A stretch of DNA of 64,000 nt from Glycomyces xiaoerkulensis (GCF_002798405.1 NZ_PGGV01000014.1:1-64000); one strand, 5' to 3'. Positions 8,048 to 17,027 are shown, numbered from the stretch's first letter. Made by a program: numbers and translations. Notes: generated from the letters alone by a model not told the origin.

Positions 8048-10711
8048 ATGACCGTTCACCCTCACGGACCGGTCCCGGACCCGCCACGGGCCCCGAGCCG
8101 ACGCTTCCGGCACCGGTACCTCGCCGTCACCGGCCTGGCCGTGGCCGCGCTCGGCGCCACCGCCCTGACCATCACCTCGGCGGACCCGGCATCGGCCGAG
8201 GCCGGCTGCGAAGTCGACTACACCGTCGCCAACGAATGGGGCTCCGGCTTCCAGGCCAGCATCACCATCGGCGCCGACGAACCCATCGACGGCTGGCAGC
8301 TCGAATGGGACTTCCCCTCGGGCACCTCGGTCGACAGCGCCTGGAACGTCGACTGGAGCCAGAGCGGATCCACCTTCACCGGCAACGACGTCGGCTGGAA
8401 CGGCTCCATCGCCTCCGGCGAAAGCCGCGAGGTATTCGGCTTCACCGCCACCGGCGGCAGCGCCGCCCCGGAGCGGTTCACCATCAACGGCGACGTCTGC
8501 AACGGCGCCGACGAACCCAGCGACGAGCCGAGCACAGAGCCGAGCACGGAACCGACCGACGACGAGACCGGCGAACCCGCCCAGGGGTACGGCCGGTACG
8601 AAGCCGAGGACGCCCCGGCCACCTGCGACGGCACCATCGACTCCAACCACACCGGCTACTCCGGCAGCGGATTCTGCAACACCGAGAACACCGCCGGCGC
8701 CTCCGCTCAGTTCACCGTCGACGTCCCGAGTGGCGGCGCGATCCTCGACCTGCGCTACGCCAACGGCGCCGACACCGGCCGGTCGGCCGAGGTGGCCGTC
8801 AACGGCTCGACCGTCCAGACCGTACCGTTCGACTCCACCGGCTCCTGGACGTCCTGGACCACCCGGACGGTCACGGCCGACCTGACCGAAGGCTCCAACA
8901 CCATCGACATCACCGCCACCGGCTCCGGCGGCCTGCCCAACCTGGACTACCTGGACGTGTCGGCCGACGACGGCTCGACCGACCCGCCGGGCGGGGGCGA
9001 CGGCGCCTATGAGGCGGAGGCACTGACCCGCGGTGTCTCCGCGGTGCCTTCGGGCGGCGGCAACCTGGTGAGCTGGCGGCTGCTGGGCACCGACGACCCG
9101 GGCGTGGCCTTCAACGTCTACCGCGACGGGCAGCAGCTCAACTCCTCGCCGCTGACCGGAGCGACGAACTACCTCGACTCGGGCGGCTCCTCGGGTTCGC
9201 AGTACACCGTCGCGGCGGTGACCGGCGGCAGCGAAGGCTCGCAGGCGGGCACCGAGGCCCGGTTCAACTCCAGCGGCCACCTCGACATCCCGATCGACCG
9301 GCCCTCCGGCAGCCACTCGGCCAATGACGCGAGCGTGGGCGACCTGAACGGCGACGGGACCTACGAGTACATCGTCAAGTGGTACCCCGACAACGCCAAG
9401 GACAACTCCCAGTCGGGCTACACCGACAACACCGTCATCGACGCCTACACACTGAGCGGCGACCGGCTGTGGCGCATCGACCTGGGACGCAACATCCGCT
9501 CCGGGGCGCACTACACGCAGTTCCAGGTCTACGACTACGACGGGGACGGCGACGCCGAGATCGCCATGAAGACCGCCGACGCCACCGTCGACGGCCAGGG
9601 CACGGTCATCGGCGACCCGAACGCCGACCACCGCAACGGCGAGGGCTACGTGCTCGACGGTCCGGAGTACCTGACGATCTTCGACGGGCGGACCGGAGCG
9701 GCGGTCGACACGGTCGACTACCGGCCGGGCCGCGGCGACGTCTGCTCCTGGGGCGACTGCTACGGCAACCGCGTCGACCGGTTCCTCGCCGGCACGGCCT
9801 ACCTGGACGGCGCGAACCCGTCGATGATCTTCGCGCGCGGCTACTACACCCGCTCGGTGATCTGGGCGGTCGACTTCGACGGCCAGAGCCTCAGCACCCG
9901 CTGGGTCTTCGACTCCGACCAGGCCGGCTCGCAGTACGAGGGGCAGGGCGCGCACAGCCTCTCCATCGCCGACCTGGACGGCGACGGCCGCCAGGACGTC
10001 GTCTACGGGGCGATGGCGATCGGTTCGAACGGGCAGCCGCTGTGGAACACCCGGATGTACCACGGCGACGCGCTGCACGTGAGCGATTTCGACCCCGACC
10101 GCCCCGGCCAGGAGGTGTTCATGCCCGGCGAGTCCTCCGACCAGCCGGCCGACCGCCTCATCGCCGCCGACGGCTCGGTGATCTTCCAGTCCCCGCCCGC
10201 CGGGGACAACGGCCGGGGCGTGGCCGGCAACGTCGACCCGGGCAACCCGGGCGCCGAATTCTGGTCGTCGGCGGTGAGCGGCCTGCGGAACGCCTCGAAC
10301 TCCGTGGTCGGCTCCAAGCCGAGCTCGGCGAACTTCCTGGCCTGGTGGGACGGAGACGGCGAGCGCGAACTGCTCGACGACACCCGCATCGACGACTACC
10401 AGGACGGGCGGCTGCTGACCGGCTCGGGCGTGGCCTCCAACAACGGCACCAAGGCCAACCCGGCGCTTTCGGCCGACCTGTTCGGCGACTGGCGCGAGGA
10501 GGTCGTCTGGCGCACCAGCGACTCCTCGGCGCTGCGGATCTACGCGACGCCGTACGAGACCGACCTGCGGATCGCCACGCTCATGCACGACCCGCAGTAC
10601 CGGGTGGCGATCGCCTGGCAGAACACCGCTTACAACCAGCCGCCGCACCCGAGCTTCTACATCGGAAGCGACATGTCGGCCGCTCCCTGGCCGGACGTCC
10701 ACACCCCGTAG
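8048..10711 (+). CDS. Secreted rhamnogalacturonan lyase, CBM2-CBM35-PL11
   Basis: An 887-residue secreted pectin-degrading enzyme. Order of domains: signal peptide (to about residue 52), a CBM2 cellulose-binding module (about 55-152, with WNVDWSQSG and NDVGWNGS), and an Asp/Glu/Pro/Thr linker. Then comes a CBM35-like module (about 180-305, YEAEDAPATC to NLDYLDV), and a PL11 eight-bladed propeller from about residue 320. PL11 landmarks include VGDLNGDGTYEYIVKW, DYDGDGDAEIAMKTAD and WRTSDSSALRIYATP, with repeated calcium-binding Asp-rich loops. It would cleave the rhamnose-galacturonate backbone of pectin while anchored to plant cell walls. GGAG precedes the ATG by nine bases. Confidence 0.92.
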   Translation: MTVHPHGPVPDPPRAPSRRFRHRYLAVTGLAVAALGATALTITSADPASAEAGCEVDYTVANEWGSGFQASITIGADEPIDGWQLEWDFPSGTSVDSAWNVDWSQSGSTFTGNDVGWNGSIASGESREVFGFTATGGSAAPERFTINGDVCNGADEPSDEPSTEPSTEPTDDETGEPAQGYGRYEAEDAPATCDGTIDSNHTGYSGSGFCNTENTAGASAQFTVDVPSGGAILDLRYANGADTGRSAEVAVNGSTVQTVPFDSTGSWTSWTTRTVTADLTEGSNTIDITATGSGGLPNLDYLDVSADDGSTDPPGGGDGAYEAEALTRGVSAVPSGGGNLVSWRLLGTDDPGVAFNVYRDGQQLNSSPLTGATNYLDSGGSSGSQYTVAAVTGGSEGSQAGTEARFNSSGHLDIPIDRPSGSHSANDASVGDLNGDGTYEYIVKWYPDNAKDNSQSGYTDNTVIDAYTLSGDRLWRIDLGRNIRSGAHYTQFQVYDYDGDGDAEIAMKTADATVDGQGTVIGDPNADHRNGEGYVLDGPEYLTIFDGRTGAAVDTVDYRPGRGDVCSWGDCYGNRVDRFLAGTAYLDGANPSMIFARGYYTRSVIWAVDFDGQSLSTRWVFDSDQAGSQYEGQGAHSLSIADLDGDGRQDVVYGAMAIGSNGQPLWNTRMYHGDALHVSDFDPDRPGQEVFMPGESSDQPADRLIAADGSVIFQSPPAGDNGRGVAGNVDPGNPGAEFWSSAVSGLRNASNSVVGSKPSSANFLAWWDGDGERELLDDTRIDDYQDGRLLTGSGVASNNGTKANPALSADLFGDWREEVVWRTSDSSALRIYATPYETDLRIATLMHDPQYRVAIAWQNTAYNQPPHPSFYIGSDMSAAPWPDVHTP

Positions 10712-10716
10712 AACAA

Positions 10717-10748
10717 GGCGAGGCGGACCCGGTCGGGTCCGCCTCGCC
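10717..10748. terminator. Bidirectional terminator between convergent genes
   Basis: A perfect 14-base stem (GGCGAGGCGGACCC and its complement) with a four-base loop sits six bases after the PL11 stop. It can also serve the convergent gene on the other strand. Confidence 0.85.
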
Positions 10749-10761
10749 GTCTTCCGGTGCG

Positions 10762-12477
10762 CTACGCGGGCGTGGCGCCGTCGATGGTGAGCTGGTACGG
10801 GAACGGGTCACCGACCCCGGTCTCCCACATCGGATAGTCGCGGTGCTGCGACGGGGTGGCCGCGACGACGAGCATCAGGTGGGTCTCACCGCTCTGCAGA
10901 CCGAAGTCCGCCGTCTGGCCGGGCGCGTGGACGTCGCTGTAGCGGACCGAGAAGTCGTTCGAGACCGCCGCCAGCCGGAACCGCCAGTCGGCGCCGGACA
11001 GATCCGACGCCCCTTGGAGCCGGACCGACACACGTCCGCCGTCCGGGTTCAGCCGGACGATGTTGTGCCCGTACTGGTGCGGGGCCTCGGAGTCGGCCAT
11101 GAGGTACTGCCCGCCGCCGAGGCTCTGCAGCGGATCGGTGTGGAGCGGCCGGTAGCCGCCGTCCGACCACAGGTCGGAGCGGATCGCCTCGCCGTCGGCG
11201 AAGTCGTATACGACCTGCCGCGAGGTGAACTCGGCGAGCAGCTCCGCGAACTGACCGTGGTCCAGGCCGAGCACCCGCTTGACGGTGTCGATCGGGTGCT
11301 CGCCCTGCTCGGCCTCGTACCAGAGCCGGTCGACGGCCTCGGGGCCGTAGCGGTCCCGGATGGTGTTGAACAGCATCCAGTCGCCGTAGTACGTCTCCTG
11401 GGCGAGCCAGCGGAAATGCTGCCGGTCGACGTGGTAGCCGGACCCGGTCACGACCCCGGGCCGCTTCATGCGTGCCATGTAGTTGGCGTGGGCCTCCCAG
11501 ACCGGGCCGGCCACGGGGTTGCCCGCGCCCCAGCCGCCGCCGTTGCCGTTCTCGATGTTGAGATCGGTGGCGTAGGTCTGCAGGATGTGGGCGAACTCGT
11601 GCGACTCGACCCACTCGTCCCAGGTCTTGTCGTAGGGCAGGCACATGTGCCCGACGCCGATGTCGTCACCGCCGGCCCAGTTTGCCGGGGGCAGGAAGTC
11701 CCCGGACCAGGTGCCGCAGAGGTACAGGTTGATCCGGTACCGGGATCCGACGTCGTGGTCGGCCGGATCGACGAACCCGACCTCGTCCACATAGAAGTCG
11801 TAGATTCCGTCCATGTGGTCGGCGACCCACATCGGATAGTTGTCGTACCCGTGCTGCCGTCCCCAGGCGAGGGCGTCGATCTCGTCGCCCCAGCGGACGG
11901 TGAAGTGCTCTGATTCGACGTAGTTCGAGGTGGAGGCCCCGGCGTCGATCATGAACCGCGGTGTGCGGGTCTCCTTGTCCGCTGAAGGATCGCCGGTGGG
12001 CTCGTCCGAGGTGGGTTCTTCGCTCGGGGTGCCGGTCGGTTCTTCGACCTCGCCCCCGCACTCGGCCCCGTTGAGCACGAACCGCTCGGGCTGGGCCGAA
12101 CCGCCCGAGACGATCATGCCGAACAGCTCCCGGGTCCGACCGGGCGGGACGGAGCCGTTCCAGCCGACGTCCGAGCCGGTGAACGTCGTCCCCGATCGGC
12201 TCCAGTCGACGTTCCAGGCGCTCTGGACTTCGGCGCCGCCGGGCAGCTCGAACTCCAGGGTCCAGCCGTCGATCCCGTCGGATCCGGCCGTGACCGAGAC
12301 GGCGGCCTGGTGGCCGCTCGCCCACTCGTTGGCCACGTCGTACTCGACCGAGTCGCATGCGGCGGCGTGTGCCGGGTTCGCCGCCACGACTGCCACCGAT
12401 CCGGCGGCCAGCGCTCCGCAGACCGCGGCGACCGCCCCGATCCGCCCGCGCCGTAGTCGGGTCATTGCTGCTTCCAT
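10762..12477 (-). CDS. Secreted CBM2 protein with HEXXH metallopeptidase-like domain
   Basis: A 571-residue secreted protein: signal peptide ending near HAAA, a CBM2 module (about residues 42-140) closely like the CBM2 of the neighbouring lyase, an acidic Thr/Pro linker, then a roughly 390-residue domain of uncertain function. That domain contains ESHEFAH (His293, Glu294, His297), a zinc-peptidase-type motif, with WEAHAN further on as a possible third ligand. It resembles what I recall as DUF6055, but this was not searched. The carbohydrate-binding module suggests it acts at plant cell walls, perhaps on wall glycoproteins (inference). GGAGG seven bases upstream supports the ATG. Confidence 0.78.
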   Translation of the reverse strand: MEAAMTRLRRGRIGAVAAVCGALAAGSVAVVAANPAHAAACDSVEYDVANEWASGHQAAVSVTAGSDGIDGWTLEFELPGGAEVQSAWNVDWSRSGTTFTGSDVGWNGSVPPGRTRELFGMIVSGGSAQPERFVLNGAECGGEVEEPTGTPSEEPTSDEPTGDPSADKETRTPRFMIDAGASTSNYVESEHFTVRWGDEIDALAWGRQHGYDNYPMWVADHMDGIYDFYVDEVGFVDPADHDVGSRYRINLYLCGTWSGDFLPPANWAGGDDIGVGHMCLPYDKTWDEWVESHEFAHILQTYATDLNIENGNGGGWGAGNPVAGPVWEAHANYMARMKRPGVVTGSGYHVDRQHFRWLAQETYYGDWMLFNTIRDRYGPEAVDRLWYEAEQGEHPIDTVKRVLGLDHGQFAELLAEFTSRQVVYDFADGEAIRSDLWSDGGYRPLHTDPLQSLGGGQYLMADSEAPHQYGHNIVRLNPDGGRVSVRLQGASDLSGADWRFRLAAVSNDFSVRYSDVHAPGQTADFGLQSGETHLMLVVAATPSQHRDYPMWETGVGDPFPYQLTIDGATPA

Positions 12478-12532
12478 GCAGCCGCCTCCTTCCTCGGCGC
12501 GCGTCCGGGACGCACCGCCGGAATCGAATTAG

Positions 12533-12579
12533 TATATTGATTAATATAAATTATAAGGTGTCGGTGGGTTTGCCCGCAA
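12533..12579 (-). promoter_or_regulatory. Promoter with AT-rich operator for the CBM2-HEXXH gene
   Basis: On the minus strand TTGCGG (12574-12579) and TATAAT (12550-12555) are 18 bases apart, a strong promoter. Just downstream the inverted repeat TATATT-N4-AATATA (12533-12548) stands out against the GC-rich surroundings and overlaps the probable transcription start. Confidence 0.6.
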
Positions 12580-12639
12580 AGGCGGGACGGCGCCCGAAAT
12601 CTGAGCACAAGGGGCCGCAGTCGACCCGGGGCAGCGCGA

Positions 12640-12670
12640 GGGCCGCGGAGCGTTGATCGCTCCGCGGCCC
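12640..12670 (-). terminator. Terminator of the LPXTG protein gene
   Basis: A 13-base perfect stem (GGGCCGCGGAGCG and its complement) with loop TTGAT begins 17 bases past the stop of the minus-strand gene. Confidence 0.8.
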
Positions 12671-12686
12671 CGAGGTCGCGTTCCGG

Positions 12687-13349
12687 TCAGGCGGCTGCGC
12701 GGCGGCGCACGAGATACAGCGCACCGGCCCCCGCGGCCAGGAGCGCGACCGCGAGCAGCGCCGGCGGCAGGAGGCTGGAGCCGGTCGTCGGCAGCCCGTC
12801 GTCGGCGCCGTCCGTGGCGTCCTCCCCGGGCGTGGTGCCGTCATCGCCCGGAGGCGTGGTCTCGTCCCCCGGAGGCGTGGTTTCGTCGTCGGGCGGCGTG
12901 GTCTCGTCGTCCGAGGGTGCGCCGGGACAGGTGTGGGTCAGGTTGAACTGATCCCGATCGGTGTCCTCGACCTCCGCGGTGGCACCGGTGAGGGTCCAGC
13001 CGGCGTCGGTGATGATGTACGCCTTGCTGGTCCCTTCCCCATCGACGACCCCGCCGTCCGAACCGGTGGAGGCGGACTGCGGCTCACCGTTGAGGTCTTC
13101 GAACTGGGCCGTGACCGAAACGAAGGCTCCCTCGCCGCCCGGCAGCACGAACACCCATCCGTCCTGGTCGTCGCCGATGCCGACCGGGACCTGTTCGCAA
13201 CTGATGTCCTCGAAGCCCTCGGCGGTGGTGGGGACGTTGCCAGGGTTGATGCTGATGGTCTCCTGCGCCTGCGCCGCCGCGGGCACCGCGAGCGCGCCGA
13301 CGGCCGCCAGCGGCAGCCATATGTGTCGAAGAAAGGACTTGGCGGACAA
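12687..13349 (-). CDS. LPXTG-anchored secreted protein of unknown function
   Basis: A 220-residue protein with a Sec signal peptide (cut after about AAAQA). It has a small extracellular domain of about 115 residues with two Cys, then a repetitive Asp/Glu/Thr/Pro stalk (DDETTPPG-type unit about four times). It ends in the sorting signal LPTTG, a hydrophobic stretch and a RRR tail. A sortase should link it to peptidoglycan; none is in the window. The start is TTG at 13347-13349, chosen because GGGAGG lies five bases upstream and no ATG fits. The folded domain is not one I recognise. Confidence 0.85.
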   Translation of the reverse strand: MSAKSFLRHIWLPLAAVGALAVPAAAQAQETISINPGNVPTTAEGFEDISCEQVPVGIGDDQDGWVFVLPGGEGAFVSVTAQFEDLNGEPQSASTGSDGGVVDGEGTSKAYIITDAGWTLTGATAEVEDTDRDQFNLTHTCPGAPSDDETTPPDDETTPPGDETTPPGDDGTTPGEDATDGADDGLPTTGSSLLPPALLAVALLAAGAGALYLVRRRAAA

Positions 13350-14283
13350 TGGAACCTCCCTGAAAAAGATCCTACGATGAAAAGTCGAGCAGTCGTGTTC
13401 GGTGAGGACCGAGCTCCGCTGGAATGGGGTCGGGCACGCGTCCGACCGCGGTTTCGATCGCCCCGGTAGAACCGCGCGGCAAGGTAACGGGCAAGCCCGC
13501 CCCTTTGCAACTCGGGGTCCCTTATGGCTAATAGGAACGACAATCTGTACCCATGGAACCCAAGGGCTGCAAATGAAGCGGCTTGCCGCCTATCTTGCCT
13601 ACCCGATCCCGATCAATCCGCCGACGACACCGGAATCGACTCGGCCGACGGCCTTCATATCCCCCGCACACAATCACCCCCGTAAAGCATCCCCTGTGGA
13701 GATGCGCGAAACCGGACATCAGAATAACCATGATACGGATCACAGCGGACTTATCCTAGCAGAACGGACGCTCACTCATTAGGACGATGCAACAACCGTC
13801 GCCCGGATTTTCGGGCGTCGGCGTGCGGAAACGGGCCGGGCCACCGGCGCGGCCGCGGCACTTCGGCGCGGGGATCGGTCCGGAACCACCTGGTGCCGAC
13901 CTGTTCGACAACGATCATTCCCTGAACAGGAAGCAGTCGATGGGAGGCACCGGGGAGTGGCGCCACTGATCGACACCGCATCCGAGGGTTCGTCGCCTCG
14001 GCGGCCGGTCGTTACACGGGTGCAAGACCGGCAAGCACTATCCAGGCACTCGGGGTTGGAGCGCGCACACCGGAATCGCGCCGATCCGATCCCGCAGCTC
14101 AGTCCCGAGGTGATCGGTCCCATTACGCCTGTCCCGCAAGAGGAGTACCGGCCCGTAGTTTGCCCGATCGGGTGACCGGGCCGCCGACCGCGTCCTACTC
14201 TCAAACCGCCGATCACAAGCGGTAGTCGCGTTCGAGGCTCAGGGTGATTCGGCGATGACTCATTTCAACCACTGGGAGGCAAC
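13350..14283. other. Gene-free stretch of about 930 bases
   Basis: No convincing gene was seen. Open frames here are short, lack ribosome sites and have un-actinomycete-like composition for coding sequence. The middle (about 13500-13790) is richer in A/T than its surroundings. It holds the upstream regions of the LPXTG gene (left) and the repeat-protein gene (right, GGGAGG before the ATG at 14284). Confidence 0.5.
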
Positions 14284-14940
14284 ATGTCCAGTACTACGGC
14301 CACGTCCAGCCCCGAGCTCCAGGAGCTGGCCGAGCAGATGAACCGGCAGTTCGAGAACGCCATCCAGCAGGTCGCCGCGGGGCAGGGCGGCGGCGCGGGA
14401 GCCGGGGCGGAGTCCGCCTACGGCGCGTCCCGGGACACCGGGACCGTCCTGTCCCCCGAAGCGGCCTCCGAGATCCAGGAGCGGTTCCTTCCGGCGCTCG
14501 GAGCCATCCTGCCCTCAGTCGTCTCGGCGGTTCCGTCCATCATCGACGGCATCAAGCAGGGGAGCCGGGACCTGATCCCGGAGACCCGCGACCCACAGCA
14601 GCAGGAGCGCGACTTCATGTCCGTGATCGGCGCGATCACGCCCGAGATCGTCGAGGCCATTCCGCAGGTCCTCGAAGCGGTGCAGTCGAGCAGCCGCAAC
14701 CTGCCGCGGGACGAGGACGAGGCGACCGTGCGGCTGTTCGGATCCATTCTGCCCCCGCTCGCGGAGGGGATCATCAAGTCCGCGCCGCACATCGCCAACG
14801 CGTTCCTCGAAGGGCGGCGGGAGATGCCGACCCGGATCTCCGACCCGGAGATGACCAGCCGGTTCGTCGGACCGCTCCTGGGCGCGGCGGTCCCGGCGCT
14901 CCTGCCGCAGGTGCCGAAGCTGATCCAGGCGCTCAAGTAG
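14284..14940 (+). CDS. Four-repeat helical protein beside a caspase
   Basis: A 218-residue cytoplasmic protein of unknown function. After a Gln/Gly-rich N-terminus (about residues 1-58) it consists of about four units of roughly 40 residues. Each has a hydrophobic helix with Pro breaks and an Arg-rich connector, for example FLPALGAILPSVVSAVPSII, DFMSVIGAITPEIVEAIPQV and LFGSILPPLAEGIIKSAPHI, and a shorter last unit beginning RFVGPLLGAAVPALLP. Connectors read SRDLIPE, SRNLPRDE, RREMPTR. GGGAGG precedes the ATG. It is followed 76 bases later by the caspase gene, with a terminator-like hairpin between. A structural or membrane-active partner is possible, but function is unknown. Confidence 0.8.
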   Translation: MSSTTATSSPELQELAEQMNRQFENAIQQVAAGQGGGAGAGAESAYGASRDTGTVLSPEAASEIQERFLPALGAILPSVVSAVPSIIDGIKQGSRDLIPETRDPQQQERDFMSVIGAITPEIVEAIPQVLEAVQSSSRNLPRDEDEATVRLFGSILPPLAEGIIKSAPHIANAFLEGRREMPTRISDPEMTSRFVGPLLGAAVPALLPQVPKLIQALK

Positions 14941-14970
14941 CGGCCCGCGCCGACAAGAAGCCGAATCGAA

Positions 14971-14999
14971 CGGGTGGGGCGGGCCGCCCGCCCCACCCG
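14971..14999 (+). terminator. Hairpin between repeat protein and caspase genes
   Basis: A 13-base perfect stem (CGGGTGGGGCGGG and its complement) with a three-base loop lies 30 bases past the stop. It is probably a terminator or attenuator, so the caspase gene may need its own promoter or read-through. Confidence 0.65.
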
Positions 15000-15016
15000 C
15001 AACCGGGGGATGAATC

Positions 15017-16309
15017 ATGTTTCGACAGCGATCGCGGCGGTACCTACGTCTGGGCAGTCGCGGCGAGGACGTGCGGCACGTCCAGCAACTACTGCAGATG
15101 ACCGGGCACGACCCCGGTCCCGTCGACGGCGTCTTCGGACGACGGACCGATCAGGCGGTGCGAGATTTCCAGGGAGCCGCCGGGCTGGTCCAGGACGGTG
15201 TCGTGGGACCGCGGAGCTGGGAGGCGCTGACCAAATCCGGCGGCGGCGACGGGCAGGCCCAGGGGATCTCCCTGCACATCGGGCTCAACGTGGTCGACGA
15301 TGAGGCGTACGGGACCCCGATTCCACCACTGGCCGGGTGCGTGAACGACGCCAACGACATGACCGCCCTGGCGCGGTCCCAGGGATTCTCGACCACGACC
15401 CTGCTGGACCGGGACGGGCGGTGCCAGAACATCATCGACGCCATCGGCGACGCGGCCCGGCGACTGCGGAGCGGCGACTTCTTCCTGCTCACCTACGCCG
15501 GCCACGGCAGCCAGATACCCGATGCCACCGGCGACGAGGCCGACGACATGGACGAAACCTGGGTCGGCTACGACCGGCAGTTGATGGACGACGAGCTCTA
15601 CGCGCTGTGGGGCGAGTTCCAGCCGGGCGTGCGGATCCTGATGATCTCCGACTCCTGCCACAGCGGCACCGTCGCCCGCGTCGCGTTCCCCGCCTACGAG
15701 GCGTTCGCCCTGAGCTACCAGGACGATGAGAACGTCGGCTTCGTCCTGGATACGCCGTCCCGACTGCCGGCCTCGGCCAGCCGGGACGTGGCCGGGTGGG
15801 CGGACCTGCACGAGTCGGTGCGGGAGGTGGTCCCGTCGGTGGTCGCCGAGCTGCAGGGCACGACCGCTACGGCGGTGCGGCCTGCCGACGTCGACCGCTT
15901 CACCGAGCAGGTGCTAGCGCCGATCCGGGGTGGCGCCGGCGGCGCCGGACCGAGCAGCCCGCCGCGCACGAGGGACCTGCCGGTGGAGATCGCACGGCGG
16001 GACGCCCGCCGCCGCGAGGACCTCTACCAGGACGTCAAGGAGTCCGCCCGCGCGGCGACGCCGCCGAGTGCCCACGTGCTGCTCGTCTCCGGCTCCCAGG
16101 ACCACCAACTGTCGCTCGACGGATCGAAGAACGGCCTGTTCACGCAGCGGCTGCTGGAGACCTGGGACGAGGGGCGGTTCTCCGGGATCGGGTACCCGGA
16201 GTTCCACCGGCAGATCGTGGAGTTGATGCCGCCGCAGCAGATTCCCAACCTGTTCTGGGCCACACCGGCCGATCCCAGGTTCGAGAACCAGCGGCCGTTC
16301 ACCATCTGA
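15017..16309 (+). CDS. Peptidoglycan-binding domain fused to caspase-family (C14) peptidase
   Basis: A 430-residue protein. Residues about 10-75 form a PG_binding_1-type three-helix domain (LGSRGEDVRHVQQLL, DGVFGRRTDQAVRDFQ). From about residue 85 a metacaspase/caspase p20-like domain follows, with catalytic His163 in YAGHGSQ and Cys214 in SDSCHSGT, both intact. The C-terminal part has VSGSQDHQLS and ends FWATPADPRF. No signal peptide is visible, so the wall-binding-like domain would sit in the cytoplasm unless export is non-classical. Such caspases cleave after Arg, Lys or Asp and often act in stress or defence. The acidic loop after the His (DEADDMDE) may bind calcium (inference). Confidence 0.88.
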   Translation: MFRQRSRRYLRLGSRGEDVRHVQQLLQMTGHDPGPVDGVFGRRTDQAVRDFQGAAGLVQDGVVGPRSWEALTKSGGGDGQAQGISLHIGLNVVDDEAYGTPIPPLAGCVNDANDMTALARSQGFSTTTLLDRDGRCQNIIDAIGDAARRLRSGDFFLLTYAGHGSQIPDATGDEADDMDETWVGYDRQLMDDELYALWGEFQPGVRILMISDSCHSGTVARVAFPAYEAFALSYQDDENVGFVLDTPSRLPASASRDVAGWADLHESVREVVPSVVAELQGTTATAVRPADVDRFTEQVLAPIRGGAGGAGPSSPPRTRDLPVEIARRDARRREDLYQDVKESARAATPPSAHVLLVSGSQDHQLSLDGSKNGLFTQRLLETWDEGRFSGIGYPEFHRQIVELMPPQQIPNLFWATPADPRFENQRPFTI

Positions 16310-16312
16310 AAG

Positions 16313-16360
16313 ACCGGCCCGCGTCCCGGTCCGAAGGTGCGGACCGGGACGCGGGCCGGT
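16313..16360 (+). terminator. Strong terminator after the caspase gene
   Basis: A 21-base perfect stem with a six-base loop (AAGGTG) begins three bases after the caspase stop codon. Confidence 0.85.
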
Positions 16361-16463
16361 GCATCGAAAAAATCCGGCCGCGGCGCAATGGGTCGGCCCA
16401 CCCCCGCGTCCTTGTCTGCAGGGCCGCCGCGAACGCGGCGGGACCGATGAGGAGGAGATTCAA

Positions 16464-17027
16464 ATGAGCACGACAACGGTGCGCAACGGGATCGACGTCG
16501 ATCAGTTGCTGCAGACCATCGACGGCGTGAAGGGCGACCAGTCGGTCGGTTCGTTCACGTTCCGCGCCTCCAGCACTTGGAAGGACGGAACCTACAACGA
16601 GGGCAGGATCGGCGGGTTCACGCACGCCGGCCAGGAGGACGCCAGCCGCGGCGCCCCGTTCCGCCTGCACGGCGACGAGCCGCCCGTCCTGCTGGGTTCG
16701 AACCGCGGACCGAACGCGGTGGAGCTCATCCTGCAGGCGCTCGTCTTCTGCTACGCCGTCGGGTACGTGGCCAACGCCGCGGCCAGGGGCATCGAGATCG
16801 AGCAGATGGAGTACGAGGTCGAGGGCGACCTCGACGTCAGCCGCTTCCTCGGCCTCGACGGCGAGCGCCCCGGATTCAGCGAGATCAGGGTCGTGGGCAC
16901 CGTGAAGAGCCCGAACGCGACCCAGGAGCAGCTCACCGAGCTGTGCCAGTACGTGCAGGACACCTCGCCGGCGCGCGACATCATCGCCAACCCGGTGCCG
17001 GTGCAGACGTCACTGAAGATTGCCTGA
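16464..17027 (+). CDS. OsmC-family protein
   Basis: A 187-residue OsmC/Ohr-like protein. These cytoplasmic dimers reduce organic hydroperoxides with a pair of cysteines. Both are present: Cys in LVFCYAVGYVAN and Cys in TELCQYVQDTSPARD. The start is the ATG at 16464 with GGAGGAGA upstream; the frame is open further upstream but without a ribosome site. It lies between the caspase and the ECF sigma factor gene and ends 46 bases before the latter's start, so a shared oxidative-stress role is plausible. Confidence 0.88.
   Translation: MSTTTVRNGIDVDQLLQTIDGVKGDQSVGSFTFRASSTWKDGTYNEGRIGGFTHAGQEDASRGAPFRLHGDEPPVLLGSNRGPNAVELILQALVFCYAVGYVANAAARGIEIEQMEYEVEGDLDVSRFLGLDGERPGFSEIRVVGTVKSPNATQEQLTELCQYVQDTSPARDIIANPVPVQTSLKIA

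Noticed and set aside
7961-10702. Minus-strand open frame of over 900 codons opposite the PL11 gene
   Set aside because: Mirror of a clearly recognisable lyase; composition Val/Gly/Asp/Arg with no motifs.
12837-12915. Short repeats that might suggest a CRISPR or satellite array
   Set aside because: They are in-frame repeats of the DDETTPPG stalk of the LPXTG protein, without spacers.
13440-13560. Possible riboswitch upstream of the LPXTG gene (paired G/C stems with GTAACGGGC)
   Set aside because: Could not match the conserved core of any riboswitch class I know; too weak to list.
13779-14216. Minus-strand 145-codon frame in the gene-free region
   Set aside because: No ribosome site, unusual Cys/Arg/Ser composition, no recognisable motif.
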